From Clostridia bacterium (GTDB taxonomy: Bacteria > Bacillota_A > Clostridia > Lachnospirales > Lachnospiraceae): DNA of 15,968 nt. Both the position numbers and the translations under genes were made by a program. The DNA is taken from NCBI GenBank assembly GCA_012515365.1, contig JAAYYM010000025.1, positions 1 through 15,968 on the forward strand, in the 5' to 3' direction. Shown here piece after piece: positions 1 to 9,895 of this stretch. The first letter of the stretch is position 1, and each line of letters starts with the position of its first letter. Under the pieces are notes generated by a model, which worked only from the letters and a program-made list of their open reading frames with translations, made no database searches and was not told the origin of the DNA.

Positions 1-1143
1 ATCATATTAAGCTGGAGTATTTATACATTGGCGACAGGAACGCTTAGCACTTCAAACGCTACTGGTGTAGAGGGTGGTGAAATCAAGTGGAGTGCTGTTA
101 AAAATAAGCTTGATGTACTGCAGCGTGCAATTGAATTATACTATAAAGATGAAGTCGATAACGAAGCGTTGGTTGAGGGAATCTATGCAGGATATGTAAA
201 TGGTCTTGGGGATCCGTATTCTGTTTACTATACAAAAGAAGAATTTGATGATTTAATGGAAAGTTCATCTGGTACGTATGTTGGTATTGGGGCCTATTTG
301 AATGAAAACCCAGACACAGGCAGAGTTTACATTGTGAAACCTATGCCAGGATCTCCGGCAGAAGAGGTCGGACTACAGGCAGATGATATCATCGTAAGCA
401 TTGACGGTGAGGATACAACAGGAATGGATTCAGCTGCGGTTGCATCTACCGTAAAGGGACCAGAAGGAACAAAAGTTACACTAGGGATCGCTCGTCAAAA
501 TGAAAAGGAGATCCTTGCTTTTGAGCTGGAGCGAAGAACAATTGAGGCGCCAACTGTTTCACATGAAATGAAAGATGACAAGACAGGATATATTGCAATA
601 TCAGAGTTTGATGATGTCACAACTTCACAGTTTGAAGAGGCACTTTCAGACCTTAAAGAACAAGGAATGGAGTCAATGATCCTTGATCTAAGGGATAATC
701 CGGGTGGAAATCTGAATGTTGTAGTGGATATTGCAGGAAATTTTGCAACAGATGATCTGATCGTTTATACAGAAGATAAGAATGGAAAAAAGAGAGAATA
801 TAGATCAGAAGTTAAGAAATCGGTTGATATACCCGTGATTGTACTTGTGAATGGTAATTCAGCCAGTGCAGCTGAAATCCTGGCGGGCTGTATCAAGGAC
901 TATGACACAGGAAAGCTGTTGGGTACGACAACATTTGGAAAGGGAATCGTGCAGCAGGTCTTACCATTAGATGATTCTTCTGCTGTCAAGCTTACAGTAT
1001 CTAAATACTTCACACCAAAAGGTGGCGACATTCATGGTATAGGTATTAAGCCGGATATCGAATTGGAATTTGACGCCGATGCTTATCTAAAAGATAAAAC
1101 CGATAACCAATTGAATCAGGCAATGGAACTGTTAAATCAATAA
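1..1143 (+). CDS. S41 family carboxy-terminal processing protease (CtpA/CtpB-like), 5'-truncated
   Basis: This is an extracytoplasmic serine protease with a Ser/Lys dyad that cleaves substrates near the C-terminus. The reading frame is open to base 1, so the true start lies outside the window; the TTG at 28 is not a convincing start because the codons before it (IILSWSIYT) look like the end of an N-terminal membrane anchor or signal. Numbering from that TTG, a PDZ domain covers about residues 84-155, with GSPAEEVGLQADDII as its substrate-binding region. The catalytic domain follows: Ser280 lies in NSASAAE, Lys305 in FGKG and Gln309 four residues later. The 25-residue Ser-Lys and 4-residue Lys-Gln spacings match B. 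subtilis CtpB. uvrB follows 19 bases downstream. In Firmicutes such proteases often sit between ftsEX and uvrBA; ftsX may therefore lie just upstream (inference). The exact substrate cannot be read from the sequence. Confidence 0.95.
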   Translation: MILSWSIYTLATGTLSTSNATGVEGGEIKWSAVKNKLDVLQRAIELYYKDEVDNEALVEGIYAGYVNGLGDPYSVYYTKEEFDDLMESSSGTYVGIGAYLNENPDTGRVYIVKPMPGSPAEEVGLQADDIIVSIDGEDTTGMDSAAVASTVKGPEGTKVTLGIARQNEKEILAFELERRTIEAPTVSHEMKDDKTGYIAISEFDDVTTSQFEEALSDLKEQGMESMILDLRDNPGGNLNVVVDIAGNFATDDLIVYTEDKNGKKREYRSEVKKSVDIPVIVLVNGNSASAAEILAGCIKDYDTGKLLGTTTFGKGIVQQVLPLDDSSAVKLTVSKYFTPKGGDIHGIGIKPDIELEFDADAYLKDKTDNQLNQAMELLNQ

Positions 1144-1162
1144 TTAAAAATGAGGAAATGAT

Positions 1163-3151
1163 ATGGATCGATTCGAACTGGTATCAGAATATAAACCAAC
1201 GGGTGATCAGCCAGAGGCAATCAAGCAGCTGGTAAATGGCTTTAAAGAGGGCAATCAGTTTCAGACGTTACTGGGTGTAACCGGCTCAGGAAAAACATTT
1301 ACAATGGCTAACGTCATCGAGCAATTAAATAAGCCGACGCTCATCATTGCCCACAATAAAACACTGGCAGGCCAGTTATATAGTGAATTTAAGGAGTTTT
1401 TTCCTAATAATGCCGTGGAGTACTTTGTATCTTACTATGATTATTATCAGCCTGAGGCATATATTCCATCCTCCGACACATATATTGAAAAAGATTCCTC
1501 GATTAATGATGAAATTGATAAACTCAGACTATCTGCAACAGCGTCATTGAGTGAACGAAGAGATGTCATTGTTGTATCCAGCGTATCTTGTATCTATGGA
1601 ATCGGAAGTCCATCTGATTATATGAATATGATCGTATCTCTGCGTCCTGGAATGGTAAAAGACCGCGATGAAGTGATCCGGGAGTTAATCGGAATCAGAT
1701 ATGACCGTAATGAAATGGACTTTCATAGAGGCACATTCCGCGTAAGAGGTGATGTAGTCGAGGTATTCCCGGCATGGGAGGGTGATGTCGCAGTCAGAAT
1801 AGAGTTTTTTGGTGATGAAATCGACAGGATCTCGGAAATCGATGTTATGACCGGTCAGGTGAAATCAATTTTATCTCATTTATCTATATTCCCGGCGTCT
1901 CATTATGTAGTACCTCAGGAAAAAATAAACCGTGCGGCAAAAACCATAGAAGAAGAACTGGAAGAGCGTGTTCAGTTTTTCAAAGGAGAAGGAAAACTAT
2001 TAGAAGCTCAAAGAATTGCAGAACGTACAAACTTTGATATCGAGATGTTGCGGGAAACCGGATTTTGCTCCGGTATCGAAAATTATTCCAGACATATGAA
2101 TGGAACTGCAGAGGGAGAGACTCCTTATACGTTGATGAACTATTTTCCAGATGATTATCTGATTATCGTGGATGAATCACATATTACGATTCCTCAGATA
2201 CGTGGTATGTACTCTGGTGATAGGGCAAGAAAGAACACACTGGTGGATTATGGATTCCGACTGCCATCGGCAAAAGACAATCGCCCCTTGAATTTTGAAG
2301 AGTTTGAGAGTAAAATAGACCAAATGATGTTTGTGTCAGCCACACCATCGGTATATGAGGGTGAACATGAGCTGATGCGTACTGAGCAGATCATACGTCC
2401 GACCGGACTGCTGGATCCTATGATATCGGTCCGACCGACCGAAGGACAGATCGATGATTTGATTGCAGAAATCAATAAGGAAGTAGCCAAAAAGCATAAG
2501 GTTATGCTTACGACTCTTACCAAAAGAATGGCTGAGGATCTGACAGATTACATCAGAGAAGTTGGTATCAGAGTGAAATATCTGCATTCGGATATTGATA
2601 CACTTGAGCGTGCACAAATCATCCGTGACATGCGTCTGGATGTGTTTGATGTATTGGTCGGCATTAACCTTTTACGAGAAGGTCTGGACATTCCGGAAAT
2701 AGCACTGGTTGTCATACTAGATGCTGATAAGGAGGGATTCTTACGATCAGAAACATCATTGATACAGACAGTAGGCCGTGCAGCACGTAATGCAGAGGGG
2801 CGTGTCATCATGTATGCAAATCAGATGACAGATTCAATGAGGCGCGCCATTGAAGAAACAAATCGAAGAAGAGAAATACAGCAGAAATACAATGAAGAGC
2901 ATCATATTACTCCTTCGACGATTAAGAAAGCTGTCCGCGATCTGATCAGTGTATCAAAAGAAATTGCTGCCAAAGAAGCCAGCTTTGAGAAGGATCCGGA
3001 ATCAATGGATCGAAAAGAACTGGAAAAACTGATTCAGGATGTTTCCAAGAAAATGAAACAGGCTGCTGCAGATCTGAATTTCGAAGCCGCTGCTGAGCTA
3101 AGAGACAAAATGATTACACTTAAGCAACAGTTACTGGAGCTTGAAAAATAG
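1163..3151 (+). CDS. uvrB: Excinuclease ABC subunit B (UvrB)
   Basis: UvrB is the damage-verification helicase of nucleotide excision repair. UvrA loads it onto DNA, it clamps the strand at the lesion, then recruits UvrC. The 662-residue length is normal for the family. Walker A is GVTGSGKT at 38-45. The tyrosine-rich beta-hairpin that inserts between the strands begins near residue 91 ([12 protein letters not shown]). The helicase motif II box is DESH at 337-340 and motif VI is QTVGRAARN from residue 535. The last about 43 residues form the coiled UVR domain that contacts UvrC ([11 protein letters not shown]). The ATG at 1163 is preceded by GAGGAA at 1152-1157, and only 19 bases separate it from the protease gene, so both are probably cotranscribed. 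I saw no LexA/DinR-type operator (GAAC-N4-GTTC) near the start. Its partner uvrA is not adjacent but 3.8 kb downstream, behind three cell-surface genes. Confidence 0.98.
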   Translation: MDRFELVSEYKPTGDQPEAIKQLVNGFKEGNQFQTLLGVTGSGKTFTMANVIEQLNKPTLIIAHNKTLAGQLYSEFKEFFPNNAVEYFVSYYDYYQPEAYIPSSDTYIEKDSSINDEIDKLRLSATASLSERRDVIVVSSVSCIYGIGSPSDYMNMIVSLRPGMVKDRDEVIRELIGIRYDRNEMDFHRGTFRVRGDVVEVFPAWEGDVAVRIEFFGDEIDRISEIDVMTGQVKSILSHLSIFPASHYVVPQEKINRAAKTIEEELEERVQFFKGEGKLLEAQRIAERTNFDIEMLRETGFCSGIENYSRHMNGTAEGETPYTLMNYFPDDYLIIVDESHITIPQIRGMYSGDRARKNTLVDYGFRLPSAKDNRPLNFEEFESKIDQMMFVSATPSVYEGEHELMRTEQIIRPTGLLDPMISVRPTEGQIDDLIAEINKEVAKKHKVMLTTLTKRMAEDLTDYIREVGIRVKYLHSDIDTLERAQIIRDMRLDVFDVLVGINLLREGLDIPEIALVVILDADKEGFLRSETSLIQTVGRAARNAEGRVIMYANQMTDSMRRAIEETNRRREIQQKYNEEHHITPSTIKKAVRDLISVSKEIAAKEASFEKDPESMDRKELEKLIQDVSKKMKQAAADLNFEAAAELRDKMITLKQQLLELEK

Positions 3152-3169
3152 TGGTCATTCTTTTATGAT
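3141..3169 (+). promoter_or_regulatory. Possible SigA-like promoter at the uvrB/glycosyltransferase junction (weak)
   Basis: TTGAAA at 3141-3146 and TATGAT at 3164-3169 are separated by 17 bases, each hexamer matching five of six consensus positions. It overlaps the last codons of uvrB. Against it, transcription would start near 3176, leaving only about 7 bases before the ATG at 3183 and cutting off the GGGGG Shine-Dalgarno at 3172-3176. It may therefore be a chance match in AT-rich DNA. Confidence 0.25.
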
Positions 3170-3182
3170 ATGGGGGAAAAAG

Positions 3183-3938
3183 ATGGGAAAATTATCAATT
3201 GTTGTACCTACATTTAATGAAGCTGAAAATGTAGGGAACTTACTTAATCAAGTGGATTATGCATTAAAAAATATTGATTATGAGATTATATTTGTAGATG
3301 ACAGTAAAGATCAGACACCAGATGTTATCAGAGGTCTGATGAAAGAAAACAGCAGAGTCCGTCTAGAACACAGGACAGATGAAACAGGACTTGCAACTGC
3401 TGTATTAAAAGGATTTTCACTTGCTACAGGTGATTATATCGCTGTTATGGATGCCGATCTGCAGCATCCGCCAAAAATCCTGCGTTCCATGTATTATGTA
3501 TTGGAAACAGGTGTGGATTTCTGTGTTCCGAGTCGTTTTATTCCCGGAGGCTCTGATGGGGGCTTAGGGTTATATAGAAAAATTGTATCCGGAGTGGCAC
3601 GATATATTGGAAAAATTCTGCTTCCGTGCCTGCATAAGATCACAGATCCGACAAGTGGTCTGTTTATGTTTCGCCGGGAAGTAATTGCAAATGACTGTAA
3701 GCTGGAACCGATCGGATGGAAAATTCTGATCGAAGTTCTTGCATTGGGCACATACCAGAGTGTTGTAGAAATACCTTATAAATTTCAGGCTCGTCCTGCA
3801 GGAGAATCAAAGTTGTCTTCTAAGGTAACGATCGAGTATTTGAAACAAGTCTTTAGCTTAATGAAACGTGGTAAGAAGCAAAGACAGGTTGTGGTCGAAA
3901 AATGGACAGTTGAGAAAATGAGAGCATCGGAGAAATAG
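3183..3938 (+). CDS. Family 2 glycosyltransferase, polyprenol-phosphate sugar transferase (DPM1-like)
   Basis: The protein resembles dolichol/polyprenol-phosphate mannosyltransferases, which move a sugar from a nucleotide donor to a lipid phosphate on the inner membrane face. The GT-A fold starts immediately with LSIVVPTFNEAENV. Asp39-Asp40 lie in FVDDS, and the metal-binding DAD motif is at 90-92 within MDADLQHPP. Further DPM1-type signatures are VPSRFIPGG, DPTSGLFMFRR and RPAGESKLS. I see no C-terminal membrane domain, so this is the short soluble or peripheral form. I chose ATG 3183 (251 residues) because GGGGG at 3172-3176 lies 6 bases upstream and the conserved fold begins at its residue 3. 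An in-frame TTG at 3141 and ATG at 3165 would add 14 or 6 non-conserved residues. One base separates its stop from the MBOAT start, so the two act as a translational unit. The sugar and acceptor are unknown; supplying a lipid-linked sugar to a surface glycan later acetylated by its neighbours is an inference. Confidence 0.9.
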   Translation: MGKLSIVVPTFNEAENVGNLLNQVDYALKNIDYEIIFVDDSKDQTPDVIRGLMKENSRVRLEHRTDETGLATAVLKGFSLATGDYIAVMDADLQHPPKILRSMYYVLETGVDFCVPSRFIPGGSDGGLGLYRKIVSGVARYIGKILLPCLHKITDPTSGLFMFRREVIANDCKLEPIGWKILIEVLALGTYQSVVEIPYKFQARPAGESKLSSKVTIEYLKQVFSLMKRGKKQRQVVVEKWTVEKMRASEK

Positions 3939-3939
3939 T

Positions 3940-5409
3940 ATGGTTTTTAGTTCGACAATCTTTATTTGTTTTTTTCTGCCGGTTGTAATTTTAGTTTATT
4001 ATATACTTCCAAATCGGTTTAGAAATATATTCCTTCTGGCTGCGAGTATGCTATTTTATGCATGGGGAGAACCCAAGTATGTTTTGATTATGCTGGCATC
4101 TATTGTGGGCAATTATTTATTTGGAATAATATTACATAAAGTAAATGATAAAGGAATACTGTGCAGAAGACTGATAGTAATCCTGTCTATTCTGTATAAT
4201 CTGGGAATCTTATTCTATTTCAAGTATTATGTATTTACGATTGAAATTGTTAATGAGTTTCTACATTCGAATCTTACCTTGCCGGAAATCGTACTTCCGA
4301 TAGGGATTTCATTTTATACCTTTCAAGGTTTGTCATATGTGATTGATGTGTATCGCGAGGATGGAAAGCTTGATGCAAATGGTGATCAGCAAGAATATGT
4401 GCAGAAAAATCCGATTAATCTGGCACTCTATATTTCTATGTTTCCACAACTGGTTGCCGGACCGATCGTGCGTTATGATGCAATTAAGGAGTCACTAAAA
4501 AAACGAACATTAAGCACGTCTCTTTTTGCAGCAGGTGTGGAACGTTTTATCATTGGACTCGGTAAAAAGGCAATTCTGGCAAATTCAATTGGAGAGGTAT
4601 CAGATAAGATTTTTGGCAGTGACTATACTATGATGGGAACAGCGACAGCATGGCTTGGAGCTTTGTGTTATACACTGCAGATTTATTATGATTTTTCTGG
4701 TTATTCAGATATGGCGATCGGACTTGGAAAAATGTTTGGATTCCATTTTAATGAAAACTTCGACTATCCGTATATCTCAAAATCAGTCAGAGAATTCTGG
4801 CGACGCTGGCATATTTCTTTGTCATCGTGGTTTAGGGATTATTTATATATTCCATTGGGAGGAAATCGTAAAGGAGAATTACGTACATATCTGAATCTCC
4901 TGATTGTATTTATTGCCACAGGTATCTGGCATGGTGCAGCATGGGGCTTTTTGATATGGGGACTGTGGCATGGTCTTTTCTCTATTCTGGAACGATTATC
5001 AGGTCGCATTTCCTTTAAATTTAAGATACCGGGATTCCTTAAATGGATTTATACGATGCTTGTTGTCATGCTCGGCTGGGTATTGTTTAAGGTTGTTTTG
5101 CTGGAAGATGCATTATCCTATATAGCTGTTATGTTCCACGCACATAATCCGTCATACACCGCTTTTTCTACCAGATACTATCTGGATAATAAATTGATTT
5201 TCTTATTAGTGATCGCAATTTTGGCTGCTATTCCATGGAAGACAATATTAAAGGGAAAAGCAGGAGCCATTCTTAATGAGCTTCCGACATTGGAACCGCA
5301 AAATCCGATCGTCATCACAAGGAGACTTCTATTAACGGGAGTATTGTTGATTAGTATGATGTTTATCATGAACAATACGTATAACCCATTTATTTACTTC
5401 AGATTTTAG
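3940..5409 (+). CDS. MBOAT family O-acyltransferase (AlgI/DltB-like)
   Basis: This polytopic membrane protein of 489 residues belongs to the membrane-bound O-acyltransferases. AlgI-type members take acyl groups from a cytoplasmic donor and pass them through the membrane to a partner that modifies an extracellular glycan. Many hydrophobic segments run along the chain, starting at residues about 4-20 and 26-43. The core is typical: FWRRWHISLS (His291), SWFRDYLYIPLGGNRKG, then TGIWHGAAW with the invariant catalytic His331, and a second WHG at His344. The ATG at 3940 follows the glycosyltransferase stop by one base and has GGAG at 3929-3932. The next gene encodes the expected extracellular SGNH partner, arguing for glycan O-acetylation over lipid or protein acylation. 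No acyl carrier protein gene or D-alanine ligase is visible, which makes a DltB role unlikely. The glycan target is unknown. Confidence 0.95.
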   Translation: MVFSSTIFICFFLPVVILVYYILPNRFRNIFLLAASMLFYAWGEPKYVLIMLASIVGNYLFGIILHKVNDKGILCRRLIVILSILYNLGILFYFKYYVFTIEIVNEFLHSNLTLPEIVLPIGISFYTFQGLSYVIDVYREDGKLDANGDQQEYVQKNPINLALYISMFPQLVAGPIVRYDAIKESLKKRTLSTSLFAAGVERFIIGLGKKAILANSIGEVSDKIFGSDYTMMGTATAWLGALCYTLQIYYDFSGYSDMAIGLGKMFGFHFNENFDYPYISKSVREFWRRWHISLSSWFRDYLYIPLGGNRKGELRTYLNLLIVFIATGIWHGAAWGFLIWGLWHGLFSILERLSGRISFKFKIPGFLKWIYTMLVVMLGWVLFKVVLLEDALSYIAVMFHAHNPSYTAFSTRYYLDNKLIFLLVIAILAAIPWKTILKGKAGAILNELPTLEPQNPIVITRRLLLTGVLLISMMFIMNNTYNPFIYFRF

Positions 5410-5427
5410 GAGGAACAGTAACAAACT

Positions 5428-6930
5428 ATGAAAAATAAAGTGTGGAACATGATATTCTGCCTTCTTTTTATGCTGATTATTTCTGTTCCGGCAATACTGA
5501 TCAATACAAAAAAAATGCAGATATCCGAAATTGATAATAAAACACTGACAGAATGGCCAGGCATCACTTGGAAGCTGGAAAATCGCGATAAGATCGAAGC
5601 ATATATCGATGATCGAATAGGATTTAGGGAATTTGCCATAAATACATATATAGACTTGAATGACAAATTATTTACTGTTATGGTTCATCCTCTGTTTATG
5701 TATGGCCAAGATGGTCATATTTTCTATAAGGACAAGGACTATATTGCAGCATATCAGCATTTAAATACAGACAAGCAGATGCTGGATGATTTCACGGAAT
5801 TTCTGTCACAGACACAGGCGTATCTAGATAGTAAGGATATACGGTTCCTTTATTTTTTATGTCCGGATAAAAAGACAATTTATAGTGAATACTTTCCGAC
5901 AAGTATTCATGTAAATCAAGAGCGCGAAAGTGTCATCGATTATCTTAGGTCAAAGCTTGAAAAGACCGATGTTAACTATATCATTCCTACAGATGCCCTT
6001 TTTGAGGCAAAAAAAGATCAGGTTATATACAATAAAAAATATGATGCAACACATTGGAATGAATTCGGAGCAATGACAGCCCATAAACTGATCGATGAAG
6101 AGATGCAGAGTTGGTTTGATGATGTTCCGAAATTAACTGAGGATAGTTATAATTTAGAATTTGTAAAAGTAGATTCTCTGGATATAGCCAAATTTCCTAT
6201 TGAAGAGGAAGTTCCGGTATATAGTCTGAAGGATGACCATAGTACGGATGCAACTGAGTATCTTTCTAAATTTCTGCAGGGTGAAACCTTGACTTTTTAT
6301 TCCCATTATACAAATCCGGATGCGGTCAATGGAGAGATTCTGCTTGTATTTGTGGACAGCTATTTTGGAAATTATCAGAAGTATTATAACAATCGTTTTA
6401 AAGAAGTTTACTTTGTGCATCGTCAGAATTATGACTATCTGCAAAACTATGTGAATCTATTTTTTCCGGATGTCGTTATTTTCGAAACTGCAGAGCGCAG
6501 TATTTCCAGTGAAATGCCATTACTGGCAGATTTTAAGGATTATTACTATGAACCACCATATGATCCTTCTGCAGTTATGACAAATCAGAAGCTGGATTAT
6601 TCTTTGATTACCACGATTGGTGCTGCTGTAAAAGATCACAAGCTTGTCATGAAACAGGATGATGCAACAAATATCGTGAGACTTGATGGTATTTTGGACA
6701 CAAAATATCCGAAGGAAATGTATCAGGTATATGCACATGTCGGTGAAGTATATCTGGAATGTAACTTCTGTGAATTGGAACGTGCAAGTAAAGAGGCAGG
6801 ACGTCAGTATTTTTCTGTTAACATTCAAAGACGTTATATGGCAGAGGGAAAGATGGAGCTGATTGCCGTCAATAGTGAAACAAATGAGATGTTTATGATA
6901 GATGAATTTGAGGTAGTATATGAAGACTGA
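5428..6930 (+). CDS. Membrane-anchored AlgJ/AlgX-like (DHHW family) SGNH acetyltransferase
   Basis: This is a probable extracytoplasmic O-acetyltransferase working with the MBOAT protein encoded just upstream. A single hydrophobic segment at residues about 5-25, with KNK before it, should anchor the 500-residue protein with its body outside. The region after the anchor has the family pattern of a conserved tryptophan stretch followed by IDDRIGFRE. The catalytic parts are recognisable: Asp206 and His209 in [10 protein letters not shown], and Ser311 in FVDSYFGNY, an SGNH-type Ser-Asp-His arrangement as in AlgX/Alg[12 protein letters not shown] follows, also typical of the family. Residues about 392-500 form a further, less familiar, probably beta-rich part. 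AGGAGG at 5408-5413 overlaps the MBOAT stop codon and stands 14 bases from this ATG, longer than usual, but no better in-frame start exists. The 3' end overlaps uvrA by 11 bases. Acetyl as the acyl group and a surface polysaccharide as acceptor are inferences. Confidence 0.85.
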   Translation: MKNKVWNMIFCLLFMLIISVPAILINTKKMQISEIDNKTLTEWPGITWKLENRDKIEAYIDDRIGFREFAINTYIDLNDKLFTVMVHPLFMYGQDGHIFYKDKDYIAAYQHLNTDKQMLDDFTEFLSQTQAYLDSKDIRFLYFLCPDKKTIYSEYFPTSIHVNQERESVIDYLRSKLEKTDVNYIIPTDALFEAKKDQVIYNKKYDATHWNEFGAMTAHKLIDEEMQSWFDDVPKLTEDSYNLEFVKVDSLDIAKFPIEEEVPVYSLKDDHSTDATEYLSKFLQGETLTFYSHYTNPDAVNGEILLVFVDSYFGNYQKYYNNRFKEVYFVHRQNYDYLQNYVNLFFPDVVIFETAERSISSEMPLLADFKDYYYEPPYDPSAVMTNQKLDYSLITTIGAAVKDHKLVMKQDDATNIVRLDGILDTKYPKEMYQVYAHVGEVYLECNFCELERASKEAGRQYFSVNIQRRYMAEGKMELIAVNSETNEMFMIDEFEVVYED

Positions 6931-9793
6931 GATCAATCAATATGAAAAAAAGCATTATATTAAAATACGTGGAGCCTGTGAACATAATTTAAAGGGAGTT
7001 GATATTGATATTCCCAGAAATGAATTTGTTGTAATGACAGGTTTGAGTGGTTCCGGTAAATCATCGCTGGCGTTTGATACCATTTATGCAGAAGGACAAA
7101 GAAGATATATGGAATCCTTATCTTCTTATGCCAGACAATTTCTTGGACAAATGGAAAAACCAGAGGTTGAGAATATAGAAGGACTTCCACCTGCAATATC
7201 AATCGATCAGAAATCCACAAATCGAAATCCTCGTTCTACTGTAGGTACTGTTACGGAAATTTATGATTATTTCCGTCTTCTTTATGCGCGAATAGGAACG
7301 CCACATTGTCCAAACTGTGGCAGAGAGATCAAGAAACAGACAGTTGACCAGATGGCTGATGTGATTATGAAGCTGCCAGAAGGGACGAAGATACAGTTGC
7401 TAGCACCTGTTGTCAGAGGAAGAAAAGGTGAGCATGTTAAAATTTTTGAACGTGCAAAGAAAAGTGGTTATGTTCGTGTCCGTGTAGATGGTAACATATA
7501 TGAATTGAATGAAGAAATTAAACTTGATAAAAACTTGAAGCATACAATTGAAGTAGTCGTTGATCGACTGATTGTCAAGGATACCATTTTAAAAAGACTA
7601 ACTGATTCCATTGAAAGTGTACTGCATTTATCAGATGGACTTTTACAGGTAGATGTGGCAGATCAGGAGCCAATGCTTTTTAGCCAGAGCTTTTCATGTC
7701 CGGAATGTAACATAAGCATTGATGAAATAGAGCCTAGAATCTTTTCTTTTAATAATCCGTTTGGAGCATGTCCGGTCTGCAGTGGTCTGGGCTATAAAAT
7801 GGAGTTTGATAAGGATCTGATCATACCGGATCCATCTTTAAGCATTGCAGAGGGTGCGATCGCAGTAAACGGCTGGCAGTCATGTACGGATCCTTCAAGC
7901 TATACGTATGCCATACTGGCGGCTTTAGCCAAGCGATACAAATTTAGTTTGGAGACACCGTTTGAAAAGCTTTCGGAGAATATACAAAGAATTTTGATTC
8001 ACGGAACGGATGGGGAAGTAGTAAAAGTATACTATAAAGGAATGCGTGGCGAAGGCATCTATGATGTGGCGTTTGAGGGAATTATACGAAACGTTGAGCG
8101 TCGATATCGTGAGACAGCATCTGACATTACAAAGCAGGAGTACGAGACCTTTATGAGGATCACACCTTGTAGAGAGTGTAATGGTATGAGGTTAAAAAAG
8201 GAATCACTGGCTGTTACAGTAGATCATAAAAATATTTATGAAATCACATCGTTGTCGATTCATAAGTTATTTGATTTTCTAAATGCAATGACATTGACTA
8301 CGCAGCAAGAACTGATCGGACATCAGATCCTTAAGGAGATCAGATCTCGGATCGGATTTCTTATTGATGTGGGGCTGGAGTATCTGACTTTATCAAGGAA
8401 TACAAGCACTTTATCAGGGGGAGAAGCACAGAGAATACGTTTGGCTACCCAGATCGGATCTGGGTTAGTCGGAGTTGCATATATTCTTGATGAACCAAGT
8501 ATCGGACTGCATCAAAGAGATAATGATAAACTGTTAGGTGCGCTGAAACATTTACGTGATCTGGGTAACTCATTAATTGTGGTAGAACATGATGAGGATA
8601 CGATGTTTGCGGCTGATCAGATCATTGACATTGGCCCCGGTGCCGGTGAAAATGGAGGCAGAATCATAGCACAGGGTACTGCAGAGGAAATCATGCAGAA
8701 TCCGGAATCAATTACCGGCCAGTATCTGAGTGGAAAACTCAGCATTCCTGTACCTGTGAAACGCAAGAAACCGACCGGATGGCTGAAAGTAACCGGTGCT
8801 GCAGAAAACAATCTGAAGGATGTCAATGTGAAAATACCGTTGGGTATTATGACCTGCGTAACCGGAGTATCGGGTTCAGGAAAAAGCTCGCTTGTCAATG
8901 AAATTATTTACAAATATTTGGCAAAAAAGCTGAACAGAGCTAGAACCATAGCAGGCCGACATAAGAAAATAGAAGGGGTTGAGCAGCTGGACAAGATTAT
9001 TAACATTGATCAGTCGCCGATTGGACGTACTCCACGTTCTAACCCTGCCACATATACAGGTGTTTTTGACCAGATTAGAGATTTGTTTGCCTCAACTGCA
9101 GATGCAAAAGCAAAGGGCTATAACAAGGGGCGTTTCAGCTTCAACATAAAAGGCGGACGGTGTGAAGCCTGCAGTGGAGATGGTATCCTCAAAATCGAGA
9201 TGCATTTCCTGCCGGATGTATTTGTACCGTGTGAGGTATGCCATGGAAAGCGTTATAACAGAGACACTCTGGATGTAAAGTATAAGGGAAAGAGTATCTA
9301 TGATATATTGGATATGACAGTCGAGGAAGCAGTACCATTCTTTAAGAACATACCATCTATTTACAGAAAGATCGTAACGTTAAATGAAGTTGGATTGTCC
9401 TATATAAAACTAGGTCAGCCTTCAACGACTTTATCAGGTGGTGAGGCGCAGAGAATCAAACTGGCAACTGAACTCAGTAAAAAAAGTACAGGCAAAACCA
9501 TTTACATTCTGGACGAGCCTACGACAGGTCTTCACTTTGCAGATGTCCATAAGCTGGTAACGATTTTGCAGCAGCTTGCAGAGGGCGGAAATACAGTGCT
9601 TGTCATTGAACACAACCTGGACGTGATTAAAACTGCGGATTATATTATCGATATGGGACCAGAAGGTGGAGAAGGAGGAGGAACAGTCATAGCGACAGGA
9701 ACACCGGAGCAGATCGCAAAGAATAAACAATCCTACACCGGAATTTATATTGATAAAATCCTTGAAAAAAATAAATCACAGTCAAAACTATAA
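6920..9793 (+). CDS. uvrA: Excinuclease ABC subunit A (UvrA)
   Basis: UvrA is the dimeric ABC-type ATPase that finds distorted DNA and hands it to UvrB in nucleotide excision repair. The 957 residues contain both nucleotide-binding domains. The first Walker A is GLSGSGKSS at 41-49 with signature LSGGEAQRI at 498-506; the second is GVSGSGKSS at 649-657 with its signature at 838-846. One structural zinc site is Cys260/263/284/287 and the other is Cys748/751/771/774, each with CxxC pairs. A further CPNC pair at 130/133 sits near the UvrB-contacting domain. ATG 6920 lies inside the preceding gene, overlapping it by 11 bases, with GAGGT 5 bases upstream. Translation is therefore likely coupled to the acetyltransferase gene. 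No terminator is obvious after its stop, so readthrough toward mreB is possible. Confidence 0.98.
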   Translation: MKTEINQYEKKHYIKIRGACEHNLKGVDIDIPRNEFVVMTGLSGSGKSSLAFDTIYAEGQRRYMESLSSYARQFLGQMEKPEVENIEGLPPAISIDQKSTNRNPRSTVGTVTEIYDYFRLLYARIGTPHCPNCGREIKKQTVDQMADVIMKLPEGTKIQLLAPVVRGRKGEHVKIFERAKKSGYVRVRVDGNIYELNEEIKLDKNLKHTIEVVVDRLIVKDTILKRLTDSIESVLHLSDGLLQVDVADQEPMLFSQSFSCPECNISIDEIEPRIFSFNNPFGACPVCSGLGYKMEFDKDLIIPDPSLSIAEGAIAVNGWQSCTDPSSYTYAILAALAKRYKFSLETPFEKLSENIQRILIHGTDGEVVKVYYKGMRGEGIYDVAFEGIIRNVERRYRETASDITKQEYETFMRITPCRECNGMRLKKESLAVTVDHKNIYEITSLSIHKLFDFLNAMTLTTQQELIGHQILKEIRSRIGFLIDVGLEYLTLSRNTSTLSGGEAQRIRLATQIGSGLVGVAYILDEPSIGLHQRDNDKLLGALKHLRDLGNSLIVVEHDEDTMFAADQIIDIGPGAGENGGRIIAQGTAEEIMQNPESITGQYLSGKLSIPVPVKRKKPTGWLKVTGAAENNLKDVNVKIPLGIMTCVTGVSGSGKSSLVNEIIYKYLAKKLNRARTIAGRHKKIEGVEQLDKIINIDQSPIGRTPRSNPATYTGVFDQIRDLFASTADAKAKGYNKGRFSFNIKGGRCEACSGDGILKIEMHFLPDVFVPCEVCHGKRYNRDTLDVKYKGKSIYDILDMTVEEAVPFFKNIPSIYRKIVTLNEVGLSYIKLGQPSTTLSGGEAQRIKLATELSKKSTGKTIYILDEPTTGLHFADVHKLVTILQQLAEGGNTVLVIEHNLDVIKTADYIIDMGPEGGEGGGTVIATGTPEQIAKNKQSYTGIYIDKILEKNKSQSKL

Positions 9794-9818
9794 ACAATTA
9801 AAGTAAAATAACCGATAT
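9791..9818 (+). promoter_or_regulatory. Candidate sigma-28/SigD-type flagellar promoter
   Basis: TAAA at 9791-9794 (sharing the uvrA stop codon) and ACCGATAT at 9811-9818 are 16 bases apart. The SigD consensus of B. subtilis is TAAA, 14-16 bases, GCCGATAT, so 11 of 12 positions agree. It points at mreB and three flagellar rod genes, the kind of target expected. TAAA is frequent in AT-rich DNA, and the predicted start would leave a leader of about 180 bases, so this needs experimental support. Confidence 0.45.
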
Positions 9819-9895
9819 CATTAACAGATTGGAAATTTTATATTCAGATTCTCCTTTTAAATCATGAATTATTTCTAAAAATAGTCAGAATTTCA

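Noticed and set aside
900..1180. LexA/DinR SOS operator before uvrB
   Set aside because: Scanning the protease 3' end and the 19-base gap showed no GAAC-N4-GTTC-like sequence; the same holds before uvrA.
3141..3182. TTG start at 3141 for the glycosyltransferase
   Set aside because: It would overlap uvrB and add 14 residues outside the conserved fold; ATG 3183 has a well-placed GGGGG ribosome site.
3940..5409. DltB-type D-alanine transfer to teichoic acids
   Set aside because: No dltA or dltC homologue is nearby, and the partner resembles AlgX/DHHW rather than DltD, so O-acetylation is the better reading.
6520..6936. 138-codon open frame on the minus strand
   Set aside because: It lies antisense to the SGNH gene, has cysteine-, isoleucine- and histidine-rich unnatural composition and no ribosome site or homology I recognise.
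9794..9895. Terminator or riboswitch after uvrA
   Set aside because: Only short AT-rich repeats such as ACAGATT/AATCTGT are present; there is no GC stem followed by T-run and no known aptamer pattern.
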